From Lachnospiraceae bacterium (GTDB lineage: Bacteria; Bacillota; Clostridia; Lachnospirales; Lachnospiraceae): 64,000 nt of DNA. The position numbers were made by a program, and so were the translations under genes. Of this stretch, positions 16,176-24,420 are shown piece after piece; position 1 is the stretch's first letter; each line of letters starts with the position of its first letter. The notes beneath the pieces are model-generated. The model worked only from the letters and a program-made list of their open reading frames with translations. It was not told the DNA's origin and made no database searches. The stretch covers positions 92,795 to 156,794 of the forward strand of contig JAFZNO010000081.1 in assembly GCA_017552985.1 (NCBI GenBank), read 5' to 3'.

Positions 16176-17441
16176 TCAATAGTAGTAATTCGCCCATTGA
16201 AGCAGCCAGGTGATTACCCATATGGTAATTACGGTCACCATGGCATATGCCACTTTTCGCACGGTGCCCTTACTGCCATCCTTCGTCTTTAGCAAGAATG
16301 CACATCCTAAGCTTCTCAAGGTAATATAAAATCCTTGAGCGATGCCATTCAAAAAGATGCGGAAAAAATGGATGGCAGACATGCTATTATATCCTATGGT
16401 GGTCAACGTCTTAGTGACCGCGAAGCTCACCGGATAGGAAATCAACAAAATCCCTAAATGAATCAAAACTGCCATAACCAAGTTCCGCTTAGTGTCCAAG
16501 GAAAAGGCTATCAGCAGAATCATGACCACGGCTAAATCTATAAAAACAAGTGCGGCACTGCTAATGGGAATTTCATAAACCAGTCCCGCAATCGCACTGA
16601 CAATGTTAGCGACAATGGCATAAATGATACATCTGCCATGCTTCTCATTCTTCTGCTTCATGAAGAAAGCATAAAGAAGACACTCTGCCAAAATGATCAG
16701 GAATTCCATGCCAAGAAACTTCCCAAGGTATCCCAGCCCGACGCCTTGATTTACCTGATAACGCCAAGTTCCCACGTGCAGATAAATTTGCGTTAAGATA
16801 TTTGCGATAAAAAAGATAGGTAAATTACGGACCTGATTCAAACGGAATAAAATCAACAAAAGGCCTTCCATCAAAAGCGTTCCAACCAGATATTTCAGAG
16901 CCGTGACCACGTAGGTCTTGTCATACTTCCGATATGCCTCCTCATCCTCCGTCAACGTTCCCGCCGCGACGTCGTAAATGCATTGCGCGGAAAACCTTGT
17001 CGTGGTAATCTCGTTGCTGACGAATTCCGTGCCGTCTTCCGTGATCAGCAAAACCTTAAAATGGGATGGCGCGTAATAGTTGAAGCTATATTCCGGATTC
17101 GGGCCGTATCCGTACGGATCAGAAAAACTAAGGAACCCAGACCCGCCTCTGCTAAAACTCAGCTTCCAACCGTTTTGCTCATACGCAAAGACCTTATCCC
17201 TTAACTCTGCCTTAACCCCCGTTAATCCATCATTTCCCGGCTCTTTTTCCGGTCTCCCACCCTCCTTTGTCAGCAGGGCAATACAATAAAACTGTCCCGG
17301 CGCATTCTTAAGAGTGACGGATACGTTAGGTTTCGGCCCAATGTCAGCAAAGACAGTAACTGCCGCGCTGACTGCCAGACTGCAAACTAAAAAACACCAA
17401 ACAAAAAACTTACCCCAAACCCTTTTTCCCCTCTTGTTCAC
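16176..17441 (-). CDS. Multi-pass membrane protein of unknown function with N-terminal extracellular part
   Basis: A 421-residue protein. Residues 1-33 look like a signal peptide (basic MNKRGKRVW, then FFVWCFLVCSLAVSAAVTVFA). It is followed by an extracellular beta-rich part of about 150 residues with PGQFYCIALLTKEGG and DPYGYGPNPEYSF. The C-terminal 240 residues contain six or seven hydrophobic helices, including IFFIANILTQIYLH and LVFIDLAVVMILLIAF. I do not recognise the family with certainty; similar signal-plus-receptor layouts occur in Lachnospiraceae membrane proteins. It lies 60 bp upstream of the serine hydrolase gene. Confidence 0.78.
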   Translation of the reverse strand: MNKRGKRVWGKFFVWCFLVCSLAVSAAVTVFADIGPKPNVSVTLKNAPGQFYCIALLTKEGGRPEKEPGNDGLTGVKAELRDKVFAYEQNGWKLSFSRGGSGFLSFSDPYGYGPNPEYSFNYYAPSHFKVLLITEDGTEFVSNEITTTRFSAQCIYDVAAGTLTEDEEAYRKYDKTYVVTALKYLVGTLLMEGLLLILFRLNQVRNLPIFFIANILTQIYLHVGTWRYQVNQGVGLGYLGKFLGMEFLIILAECLLYAFFMKQKNEKHGRCIIYAIVANIVSAIAGLVYEIPISSAALVFIDLAVVMILLIAFSLDTKRNLVMAVLIHLGILLISYPVSFAVTKTLTTIGYNSMSAIHFFRIFLNGIAQGFYITLRSLGCAFLLKTKDGSKGTVRKVAYAMVTVITIWVITWLLQWANYYY

Positions 17442-17465
17442 ATAACACCTCCCGATGTCTTAAAC

Positions 17466-18677
17466 TTACAGCCCGACGTCCTTTCGTAACGACTCGATAA
17501 AATATCTCGTCAGCTTTGTCTTTTCATCCCAAAAAGCGATTCCCTCGGGGCTTACCATGGGATTGTCCTCTTCCTGTTGTCGCAGGGTATATCTTGTTAT
17601 GTGATCCAGGCAATCTTCAAATCTGGCATCCGGATTCCGGCTCTCCGTGATCATGCAGTCCATGACGATTCCCTGCGCACCCATGTCGTCGAGAAGGTCT
17701 GCCTCCATCAGCATCAAAAGCCCTGGATCCAGCTTTTCCTTCTTCATGCGATACTTATCTGAATGCTGCTCCACCAAACTGCAAACATAATCAATTTGTG
17801 TGGCTTCATAACCCTTTTTCTTCAAGTACTCCCTTGTAATGGGTACGCCTGCCTGCGCATGCGGGATCCTCAGCTTGTCCGCCGCTTTGCGTCCCACGTC
17901 GTGAAAGATGGTTGCAATGACCAATTCGTCTAACGGGATTTCATTTTTCCGCGAGGACCTTTCATAAAGCCTAAGTGCCCAGGCCAGAACGCGCTTTGTG
18001 TGATCAAACCTGCTGTAGGCGATCTCCATTTTTCCACTCCCGGTAAACTCCGTATTGTTCTCCCCAAGCGTCTCCTGCACGAAGTCCAGCATTTCAAAAT
18101 ATTCCGGATGCCCCAAAGTTTTTAGCGTATTTCTCTCATGTTCCTTCCGCTGAAGCTTCCTGCTTTCCAGATCAACCAGATCTAAAACCTTCGCCTCGCG
18201 CTTTACCATGATCGCATCCAAACCTTCCTGGCTCAGATCGCAATACCTGTTCCTTTGACTAGCCTCGAACGGCTCCATCCATACGGAAGTAAAGCCTTCC
18301 TCCCGTTCATAATCATCAAGCTTTACTTCTGATCTTACGTCTTCCCGTAGCTCGCAGAAATAATAAAAATTATCCTGGGCAAAGATGCCGTTCTCATCCC
18401 GTGCGTCCTTATGGCGTCTGGGCACAAGTCCGAACTCGCGGATGCTCTCCTCGCAGACCTCGAAGCCCGTCTCTTCGCGCACCTCCCTGCAGAGCGTCTG
18501 GGCGTGAGCCTCGTCCCCCTCAATGCCACCGCCGGGGAATTTATAATACCCGTATTTTTTTGAATGAACGAGCAGAACCTTCCCGTCTTTCATAATGATT
18601 CCGCGAACGGAATCCCTCCGGAAAACTTTCCCGTCCTCTTTGTAATCATGCTGGTCCAGGGAAAACAATTCTCTCAT
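17466..18677 (-). CDS. Nudix hydrolase fused to an HD-domain phosphohydrolase
   Basis: A 403-residue fusion. Residues about 20-150 form a Nudix domain; the Nudix box runs from GGGIEGDEAHA to REVREETGFEV (about 49-74) with the expected G...E...REVREE pattern. Residues about 190-400 are an HD domain with ATIFHDVGRKAADK and a preceding His in RFDHTKRVLAWALRLY. Both halves are metal-dependent and act on nucleoside di/polyphosphates or phosphoesters. The fusion suggests two-step processing of one metabolite or clean-up of damaged nucleotides. No specific substrate is evident. It is 24 bp from the membrane-protein gene and 18 bp from the thioesterase gene. Confidence 0.9.
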   Translation of the reverse strand: MRELFSLDQHDYKEDGKVFRRDSVRGIIMKDGKVLLVHSKKYGYYKFPGGGIEGDEAHAQTLCREVREETGFEVCEESIREFGLVPRRHKDARDENGIFAQDNFYYFCELREDVRSEVKLDDYEREEGFTSVWMEPFEASQRNRYCDLSQEGLDAIMVKREAKVLDLVDLESRKLQRKEHERNTLKTLGHPEYFEMLDFVQETLGENNTEFTGSGKMEIAYSRFDHTKRVLAWALRLYERSSRKNEIPLDELVIATIFHDVGRKAADKLRIPHAQAGVPITREYLKKKGYEATQIDYVCSLVEQHSDKYRMKKEKLDPGLLMLMEADLLDDMGAQGIVMDCMITESRNPDARFEDCLDHITRYTLRQQEEDNPMVSPEGIAFWDEKTKLTRYFIESLRKDVGL

Positions 18678-18695
18678 CTAATGCACCCTTCCGCC

Positions 18696-19109
18696 CTATT
18701 TGGCCATGGGCCTGTTTACGTGTGCGCCCGTGAACGAGACTACTGCAACGTCCTTTCCAAGATCATCATAAATGGAGATCTCATAAAAGCAATTTGTCCT
18801 GCCATCCTTGATCAGCTTTGCCTCCGCATATAATACGCTGCCCTTGGACATGTTCAGAAAGCTTGCCTGTCCCACAAGGCTGACCGTCAGATTCTCCTGT
18901 TCAAAATTTGATGCCACCGCGAACGCAAAGTCCGCCAGCGTGTATATGCTGCCGCCCATGATCCCGCCATAGGCGTTTCTGTGATTCTCCGTCAGGGCCA
19001 TGCTGCATTTTGAATAATGATCTCCGACTTCCTCTATCTGGATCCCGGATTGCTTTGTCGCATAGAGATCCCTCGAAAAAATCTCCCGTGCCTCTTCCAA
19101 CTTGCTCAT
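18696..19109 (-). CDS. PaaI-type hotdog-fold thioesterase
   Basis: A 137-residue single-domain hotdog protein. The central helix motif HRNAYGGIMGGSIYTLADFAFAVA matches the PaaI/DUF4442 family, in which the N/H and G-G-x-x-Y-T-L-A-D pattern forms the acyl-CoA site. A thioesterase activity on an acyl- or aryl-CoA is expected from the family; the substrate is unknown. It overlaps the metallophosphoesterase gene by 4 bp, fixing its ATG start. Confidence 0.9.
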   Translation of the reverse strand: MSKLEEAREIFSRDLYATKQSGIQIEEVGDHYSKCSMALTENHRNAYGGIMGGSIYTLADFAFAVASNFEQENLTVSLVGQASFLNMSKGSVLYAEAKLIKDGRTNCFYEISIYDDLGKDVAVVSFTGAHVNRPMAK

Positions 19110-19657
19110 TTCATTTCCATCCTTTTTGCGTTATCTTTTATTGCTTCATTATAGCATTCTTTGGTCTGAGCCACAATTGCCTTTTTCACGTCCTCAAACG
19201 CGATCGGCGCATAACCGGACCGTTCAACACAGACCACGTAGTGTTGACTGCTAAAGTTTACGTACTGCTTGGATCCATGCACGTGTCCAAACAGATTCGC
19301 GTAAGGCATGTTTTCATTGACGTACAAGGGTTCGTGGGAAAGGATCCAGAATCCTTCGTAAAGGACTGGCAAGTCATAAACCTCATAAAATCCGGCGCGG
19401 CGATACTGCTCGTTCGAAAGCTCGTCATGATTCCCCCTGACAAGGATCACCTTTCCATGCAATCTTTTTAGGTATTCCGCCTCTTTGCCAAGGGCGCAGA
19501 AATCACCAAGGTGCCATACCACGTCCTCCTCGGAAACCTTCTCATTCCATCTCCGGATCAGTTCCTCATCCATCTCCTGCACGCTCGAAAACGGTCTGTT
19601 CTCATAGCGTCTTATGCTTTCATCCCCAAAATGTGTGTCCGACGTAATAAAGATCAT
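19106..19657 (-). CDS. Calcineurin-like metallophosphoesterase
   Basis: A 183-residue phosphoesterase with all the two-metal-site motifs: DTHFGD at 7-12, HLGDF near 70, GNHDEL near 96, SHEPLY and GHVHG. The short length places it with small cytoplasmic phosphodiesterases of the YfcE/Ser-Thr-phosphatase-like group. Substrate is unknown. It overlaps the PaaI gene by 4 bp at its 3' end and follows the leucine-rich repeat gene by 30 bp. Confidence 0.93.
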   Translation of the reverse strand: MIFITSDTHFGDESIRRYENRPFSSVQEMDEELIRRWNEKVSEEDVVWHLGDFCALGKEAEYLKRLHGKVILVRGNHDELSNEQYRRAGFYEVYDLPVLYEGFWILSHEPLYVNENMPYANLFGHVHGSKQYVNFSSQHYVVCVERSGYAPIAFEDVKKAIVAQTKECYNEAIKDNAKRMEMK

Positions 19658-19687
19658 GCTCCCTTCTCCTTTCGCATGCAGTTCTTG

Positions 19688-20428
19688 TCAAATAAAATCT
19701 ATGGAAAAACCCGTTCCGCCTTGCGCCGCCCGCTGCAACAGCAATGCCTTCAGCTCCACGCATTCCTCCGGCAACCTCTTCAGCAGTTCCTGGCAGTTTT
19801 CCCGCGTTAACAGGCCTGCCTCCCCGAAGACGCTGACCACTTTTGCCGGATTCTCCGGATGATTTATGAGGAGCTCCAATGCCACGTCATTTTCCCGGAG
19901 CTTTTCTTGATAATACGCTTTTCTTTCCGGATTTCCGTCTGCGGTTAGTCTCACGTAAACGGCCAATGCCTTCCGGAGACGCGTTGCCCTGCAATGCTCC
20001 TTAAGCTTTTCCTCCTCGTCCGCGTAATCCTCCTCGCCGCCTGCGAGAAACGGACGAAACCCTTCTGCGTCAGAACTCTCTAAATAGTTTTCGCACAACT
20101 CATCCCACAACGCCGTCCATGCTTGCCGGCCCAGGCGCCGCTCAGTGATCAGCCTTGCGTCCGCCTTGAAAAATCGAAGTGCAACTGCCATGAGCCCGGA
20201 AAGCTCGTCTTCCTCTTCAAGTCTTTCCTGATACCAAGATGCGTACGTAAGCTTATCACAGCCTGCAAACGCATCCCTTCCAATGCACGTCACGCTCGCA
20301 GGGATCTTGATCCACGCGAGCTCCCTGCAACCTGCGAAGGCCCAGTCCCCAATCTCTTTCGTGCCCATGGGGATCACGTAGCTCCTAAGGGACTTGTCTC
20401 CCATAAACCTTTTCTTTTCGATCATCAT
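19688..20428 (-). CDS. Short leucine-rich-repeat (BspA-type) protein
   Basis: A 246-residue protein with two BspA-like LRR_5 repeats near its N-terminus (IGDWAFAGCRELAWIKIPASV then IGRDAFAGCDKL, about residues 25-60). The rest is charged, helix-rich and has no recognised motif, with an EEDYADEEEKLKEHC acidic stretch. No signal peptide is seen, in contrast to surface BspA proteins, so it is probably cytoplasmic and may mediate protein contacts. It sits 3 bp after the cbiD stop codon, so translation is coupled with cbiD. Function unknown. Confidence 0.78.
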   Translation of the reverse strand: MMIEKKRFMGDKSLRSYVIPMGTKEIGDWAFAGCRELAWIKIPASVTCIGRDAFAGCDKLTYASWYQERLEEEDELSGLMAVALRFFKADARLITERRLGRQAWTALWDELCENYLESSDAEGFRPFLAGGEEDYADEEEKLKEHCRATRLRKALAVYVRLTADGNPERKAYYQEKLRENDVALELLINHPENPAKVVSVFGEAGLLTRENCQELLKRLPEECVELKALLLQRAAQGGTGFSIDFI

Positions 20429-20431
20429 GGT

Positions 20432-21646
20432 CTATCCTATCTTACCATCAGTCATTAACGCGGACAGCATGTCTTCCGCGCCTTCACTCTTTGCAAGCAG
20501 TCCGTATTGATTGCAATAGGTCATGCACTCGATCCGGAAGCCTTCCCCACCGCGCTTTCGCAGAAAGAACAGGATCCTCTCCATGACGTAATCCATCGCC
20601 TTCTCGCAGCATCCTGCCTCCTTCAAAATCCGGATGCCCTCCTCCGTCACGGCAGTCTCCAATACGGCTCTTGCCGCGTCTGCGTCGCAGCCGGCCTTTA
20701 ATCCCGCCGCCGCAAGGAGCTCCATGCGACAGTCCCCCTCCTTGGAGTGCGTGTTCATAATGCCGCCGGAAACCTTGATCAATTTTCCAATATGTCCCGT
20801 GAGGAGCATTCCTGAAAAACCAAGCGCTTTCGCCATGTCAATGGTATCGCCGATGAAGTTCGAGCACTTCACGCTTTTATCCAGATCATAATCATAAGTC
20901 TGCTTCATAAAATCCAGGCCGTAATTTCCTGGAGACACGGCTGCAATCGCCTGTCCCAATGTCCTTTTTTGATTGAGTTCCACGCGGATTGTCTCCAACA
21001 ATGCCTTAGAACTCATGGGTTCCACGACGCCGCTTGTTCCCAAGATGGAGATGCCTCCAACGATCCCAAGCCTTGGATTGAAAGTCTTATCCGCAAGGTC
21101 CTTTCCTTCCGGCACGGAGATGGTCACGCGAAGTCCGCCGTGATAGTCACAGACGCTGCAAACCTCCAGCACTTCCTTCCCGATCATTTCCCTTGGCACG
21201 TGATTGATCGCCGCATTTCCCACGGGCTGATCCAATCCAGGAAGCGTAACGCGTCCCACGCCCTCTCCGCCGTCGATTATGATCCATGCCGCTTGAACGT
21301 CAACTGCCTCGATGCATGTCGGCGACGCACCGTCATTTACGCCTTTTTCCTCGATTTTATGCGTTGCTGGCTCGTAGGTTACCTCCGCAAACACGTGACA
21401 TCCCGTCGTCACGTCAGGGTCCGATCCGCCGTCCTTGATCACGGCGCACCGCACCAGGTCCTCTAGCCTTGTGATCTCTACGATCTGGGCGTGATACGGA
21501 ATGCCCTTGGGCGTCTCTATGGTGATCTCGTTTTTAAGTTTTCCCGTAAGGAGCATGTACGTCGCTGCCTTTGCAGCTGCTGCCGCGCAGCTCCCCGTCG
21601 TAAAGCCAAGCCTTACCGTACTTTCCTTCTCTGCCATTGCTGCCAC
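20432..21646 (-). CDS. cbiD: Cobalt-precorrin-5B C1-methyltransferase
   Basis: CbiD methylates C1 of the macrocycle in the anaerobic pathway using SAM. The 404-residue protein begins with the hallmark RLGFTTGSCAAAAAKAA (residues 13-29). It carries KDGGSDPDVTTG and GEGVGRVTLPGL, then GTSGVVEPMS, all typical of CbiD. The C-terminus adds the LTGHIGKLIKVSGGIMNTHS region. It lies just upstream of the LRR gene and 28 bp downstream of the DUF6483-like gene. Confidence 0.96.
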   Translation of the reverse strand: MAAMAEKESTVRLGFTTGSCAAAAAKAATYMLLTGKLKNEITIETPKGIPYHAQIVEITRLEDLVRCAVIKDGGSDPDVTTGCHVFAEVTYEPATHKIEEKGVNDGASPTCIEAVDVQAAWIIIDGGEGVGRVTLPGLDQPVGNAAINHVPREMIGKEVLEVCSVCDYHGGLRVTISVPEGKDLADKTFNPRLGIVGGISILGTSGVVEPMSSKALLETIRVELNQKRTLGQAIAAVSPGNYGLDFMKQTYDYDLDKSVKCSNFIGDTIDMAKALGFSGMLLTGHIGKLIKVSGGIMNTHSKEGDCRMELLAAAGLKAGCDADAARAVLETAVTEEGIRILKEAGCCEKAMDYVMERILFFLRKRGGEGFRIECMTYCNQYGLLAKSEGAEDMLSALMTDGKIG

Positions 21647-21673
21647 CTTATACGTTCATCCATACTGCCGGAA

Positions 21674-22051
21674 CTAATGCAGAAACACGTCCGCCATTTC
21701 TCCCAGGCCATGCCGGGAGGCAACGTCTTTCAATCCCTGCATGACTTCCTCACGGCTAAACCTGTGTTCCTCCAAAAAAGCGTCTGACTTTTCATTCAGG
21801 TAAGAATAAAACAAAACGGCAATCTCCAAGTCACTCCCATTGCCATTTTCCGCCAGTTCGATCACGCGGTTTTCTGCTTCACAGATTTCCCCCGCGTCCA
21901 CCAGGTCGTATAATTCCTCAAGCGTCTGTTTTTGCTCCGTATCCTGCAACAATTCCGCCGTGGGCGACTGGGTGTCAATGCCAAACAAAAGCTTTATGAT
22001 CGCCCTGACCATTTCCTTGATCATGCGCATGATATAATCCCGTTCAAACAT
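21674..22051 (-). CDS. Small hypothetical protein, DUF6483-like
   Basis: A 125-residue helical protein. I start it at ATG 22051 because GGAGGA stands about nine bases upstream. The sequence opens with MFERDYIMRMIKEMVRAIIKLLFG and has an ELYDLVDAGEICEAENRVIEL helix pair, the pattern of the family I recall as DUF6483. No catalytic motif is seen. Its start overlaps the end of the upstream MmcQ-MGMT gene by 8 bp, so they are translated together. Function unknown. Confidence 0.82.
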   Translation of the reverse strand: MFERDYIMRMIKEMVRAIIKLLFGIDTQSPTAELLQDTEQKQTLEELYDLVDAGEICEAENRVIELAENGNGSDLEIAVLFYSYLNEKSDAFLEEHRFSREEVMQGLKDVASRHGLGEMADVFLH

Positions 22052-22685
22052 GTTCTTTCGTCCTCCACTGATACTTCTCCAGATCAACCCTGCCGTCCGT
22101 AACGACGATGCCTTCCGCCTTCAGAAGCTTTGCCTGGGCGCCTCTTCCGCCAAATGCGAATTCTCCGGCGAGCTCCCCCTTGGAATTGACTACCCGGAAG
22201 CATGGGACATTGTCCGGGTCAGGATTTTTATGCAATGCATTTCCCACGGCCCGCGCCATCTTCTTGTCACCGGCGAGCTGCGCGATCTGCGCATACGTCG
22301 CCACCCGTCCGTAGGGGATCTGCTTTACCGCCTCATAAATGCGCTTGGAAGGACTGTCGCTGATCAGGTCATAGCTCTCGGCGATCATCATCTTCACGTC
22401 CTTGTCCGGGATGCTTCCATCCAAAATAACCGTATTCCAATGATCTTTATTCTGGTGATAGCCCGGGATCACGGAATCATAAATTTTCCGCCAGAAATAA
22501 GCCTTCTCGGGGTCCACCTTGACGTTAAGGCAGACTTGTCCGTCCTTTTCATACGTCCAAAGAAATGCTTTCTTATTTCCCGCATGGCGCACCAACTGCC
22601 AGTTCGCGTCATGAAAAGGCGCGTCCTGATAAGTATCCGGAAAGGAAAGTCCATAGCGAAGTGCCTGTTCTCTCGTTCTCATCAT
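22044..22685 (-). CDS. YjbR/MmcQ-like domain fused to an O6-alkylguanine-DNA methyltransferase-like domain
   Basis: A 213-residue fusion. Residues 1 to about 115 are a YjbR/MmcQ-type double-wing DNA-binding-like domain (GLSFPDTYQDAPFHD, then VNVKVDPEKAYFWRK and HWNTVILDGSIPD). Residues about 128-213 are the C-terminal MGMT domain with IPYGRVATYAQIAQLAG and ARAVGNAL. The active-site motif reads PCFRVV in place of PCHRV: the alkyl-accepting Cys is kept, the His is Phe. It lacks the N-terminal domain of Ada/Ogt. It may repair alkylated guanine or act as an alkyltransferase-like sensor. It overlaps cbiC by 4 bp, an unexpected partner. Confidence 0.88.
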   Translation of the reverse strand: MMRTREQALRYGLSFPDTYQDAPFHDANWQLVRHAGNKKAFLWTYEKDGQVCLNVKVDPEKAYFWRKIYDSVIPGYHQNKDHWNTVILDGSIPDKDVKMMIAESYDLISDSPSKRIYEAVKQIPYGRVATYAQIAQLAGDKKMARAVGNALHKNPDPDNVPCFRVVNSKGELAGEFAFGGRGAQAKLLKAEGIVVTDGRVDLEKYQWRTKEHV

Positions 22686-23320
22686 TTCTGATCTACCCCG
22701 TAAAGCAATGCGTTACAAATGGCGGCAGCGACGTTGCTTCCACCCTTTCTTCCCCTGTTAATGATAAAGGAAACGTCCGAATCCAAAAACAATTCCTTGG
22801 CCGGAACCACGTTCACGAATCCGACGGGAACGCCAATCACAAACTGCGGCTTGAAGATTCCTTTTTCCATGAGCTCATATAAAGAGATCAGTGCCGTCGG
22901 CGCGTTTCCGATCGCAAAAATCACGGGACCCGGAAGAGCCGCAGCGCGTTCCATCGAGACGGTTGCTCTCGTCACCTGCCGCTCCTTTGCTTCCTTGGCT
23001 ACGTCCTCGTCCGCCATAAAGCAATGGACCTGGCCGCCATATTTTGCAAGCGTCGCCTTGCTGATCCCGGCCTTGGCCATGTTGGTGTCCGTCACAATGT
23101 CAGCGCCCCGTTTGATAAGTTCTCTTGCGACGTTCACTGCATCCTTGGAATAGGTTAGCGTCTCGGCGTAATCAAAATCTGCGCTGGTGTGGATCACGCG
23201 TTTCGTCACTGGCTCCTCGTCCGGCGGTAACGTAATTCCTCTTTCCCTTAATTCCTCCCCGATGATCTCAAAACTCCGCTTCTCAATGTCCCCGGGCAGA
23301 ATGTATTCTATCGTTTTCAT
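22682..23320 (-). CDS. cbiC: Precorrin-8X methylmutase
   Basis: Moves the methyl group from C11 to C12 to form cobyrinic acid. The 212-residue protein carries the CbiC/CobH signature RVIHTSADFDYAETL with the catalytic His (RVIHTS, near residue 45), TDTNMAKAGISK and the terminal VGVPVGFVNVVPAKE plus NRGRKGGSNVAAA blocks. It overlaps both neighbours by 4 bp: cobD upstream and the MGMT fusion downstream. Confidence 0.96.
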   Translation of the reverse strand: MKTIEYILPGDIEKRSFEIIGEELRERGITLPPDEEPVTKRVIHTSADFDYAETLTYSKDAVNVARELIKRGADIVTDTNMAKAGISKATLAKYGGQVHCFMADEDVAKEAKERQVTRATVSMERAAALPGPVIFAIGNAPTALISLYELMEKGIFKPQFVIGVPVGFVNVVPAKELFLDSDVSFIINRGRKGGSNVAAAICNALLYGVDQK

Positions 23321-24402
23321 TCCCGTTTATCCCTTTGTCTCGTGTCCTTTTTTTGATTCTCCAAAATCGCTTCCATCGCCTGTAAAAGCATCTCATTCTC
23401 CATGCGGTTTTTCACGGCAATGCGATAATAACCTTTGCCGAGGCCCTCGTAATCACTACAGTCCCGGATGAGAAATCCCCGTTCCAGCAACTGGCCGTAC
23501 AACGCTTCATCCTTCCACAAAAACAGGATAAAATTCGCATCGGACTGGATGACTTTTGCGCCCAGGTTCCGAAGTCCCTTCTCCAGATAATCACGCTGCG
23601 TTTTCACAAAAACCTTGCTGGCCGAAAGGTATCCCTCCTGCTCCATGGATGCCATTCCTGCTGCCTGTGCCAAAACCGAAACGTTCCATTCCGGAAGCTG
23701 CATGGCAATCTTCCCCGCGATTTCCTTGTCGCCGCAAAGAAGATATCCCAAGCGGATCCCGGGGATGGCAAAGGTTTTGGTAAAAGCCCTGAGCACAAGG
23801 ACGTTCCCATACTCTGACACATCCTTAGTCATGCTGTAATTCTCCGGCTCCGCAGTAAGTTCCATAAAGCACTCATCCACGACCAGGACCGTCCCCGCTT
23901 CCTTGCAGGTTTTTGCAAGCATGCGCATTGTCTCTAACTCCGTAAGCTTTCCCGTGGGGTTGGCGGGATTGGCCAAAAAGAAAAGGTCATACGCCCCGCT
24001 TTTGATCGCATCCAGCAGTTTGTCCGTCATCCCCTCCGACAGGGCGAACTCCTCGTCCTTTCTGAGGTAAAAGTGGGTGATCCTGCATCCCTGCGCCCTC
24101 AGCGCCCTGGCATAGCCCGAAAATCCCGGGGCAAGTAAAAGTGCCTTTTTCGGTTTCTTCCAACTGCAGACCGCGCTGATCAATTCCGATGCGCCGTTTC
24201 CGCACAGCACGTTTTCAGTCCCCAGGCCATATTGCTTGGCCAATTTCCCGCGAAGTTCCTCACATTTCACGTCCGGATACGTCTGAACGCGCGAAACCGC
24301 GTCAGTCAACGCCTCCCGGACCTGCTCCGGAATCCCCAGCGGGTTTACGTTCACGGAAAAATCCGTATGTACTTTATTGCGATAAACGTCTCCGCCATGC
24401 AT
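23317..24402 (-). CDS. cobD: L-threonine-O-3-phosphate decarboxylase (CobD type)
   Basis: PLP enzyme that makes (R)-1-amino-2-propanol phosphate, the linker of the nucleotide loop. The 361-residue sequence has NVNPLGIP and GNGASELI, the NPANPTGK motif and the PLP lysine in RAFTKTFAIPGIRLGYLLCG. Histidinol-phosphate aminotransferases share this fold. The MHGGDVYRN start, typical of CobD, and the position next to cbiC and cbiB support the CobD call. It overlaps cbiC by 4 bp. The C-terminal tail is basic (KKDTRQRDKRE). Confidence 0.92.
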   Translation of the reverse strand: MHGGDVYRNKVHTDFSVNVNPLGIPEQVREALTDAVSRVQTYPDVKCEELRGKLAKQYGLGTENVLCGNGASELISAVCSWKKPKKALLLAPGFSGYARALRAQGCRITHFYLRKDEEFALSEGMTDKLLDAIKSGAYDLFFLANPANPTGKLTELETMRMLAKTCKEAGTVLVVDECFMELTAEPENYSMTKDVSEYGNVLVLRAFTKTFAIPGIRLGYLLCGDKEIAGKIAMQLPEWNVSVLAQAAGMASMEQEGYLSASKVFVKTQRDYLEKGLRNLGAKVIQSDANFILFLWKDEALYGQLLERGFLIRDCSDYEGLGKGYYRIAVKNRMENEMLLQAMEAILENQKKDTRQRDKRE

Positions 24403-24420
24403 CCTTCTCTTTTGCTCTCC

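Noticed and set aside
22050-22691. Plus-strand open frame of 213 codons nearly the same size as the MGMT fusion
   Set aside because: Exact antisense of the conserved YjbR-MGMT gene; low-complexity composition and no supported start.
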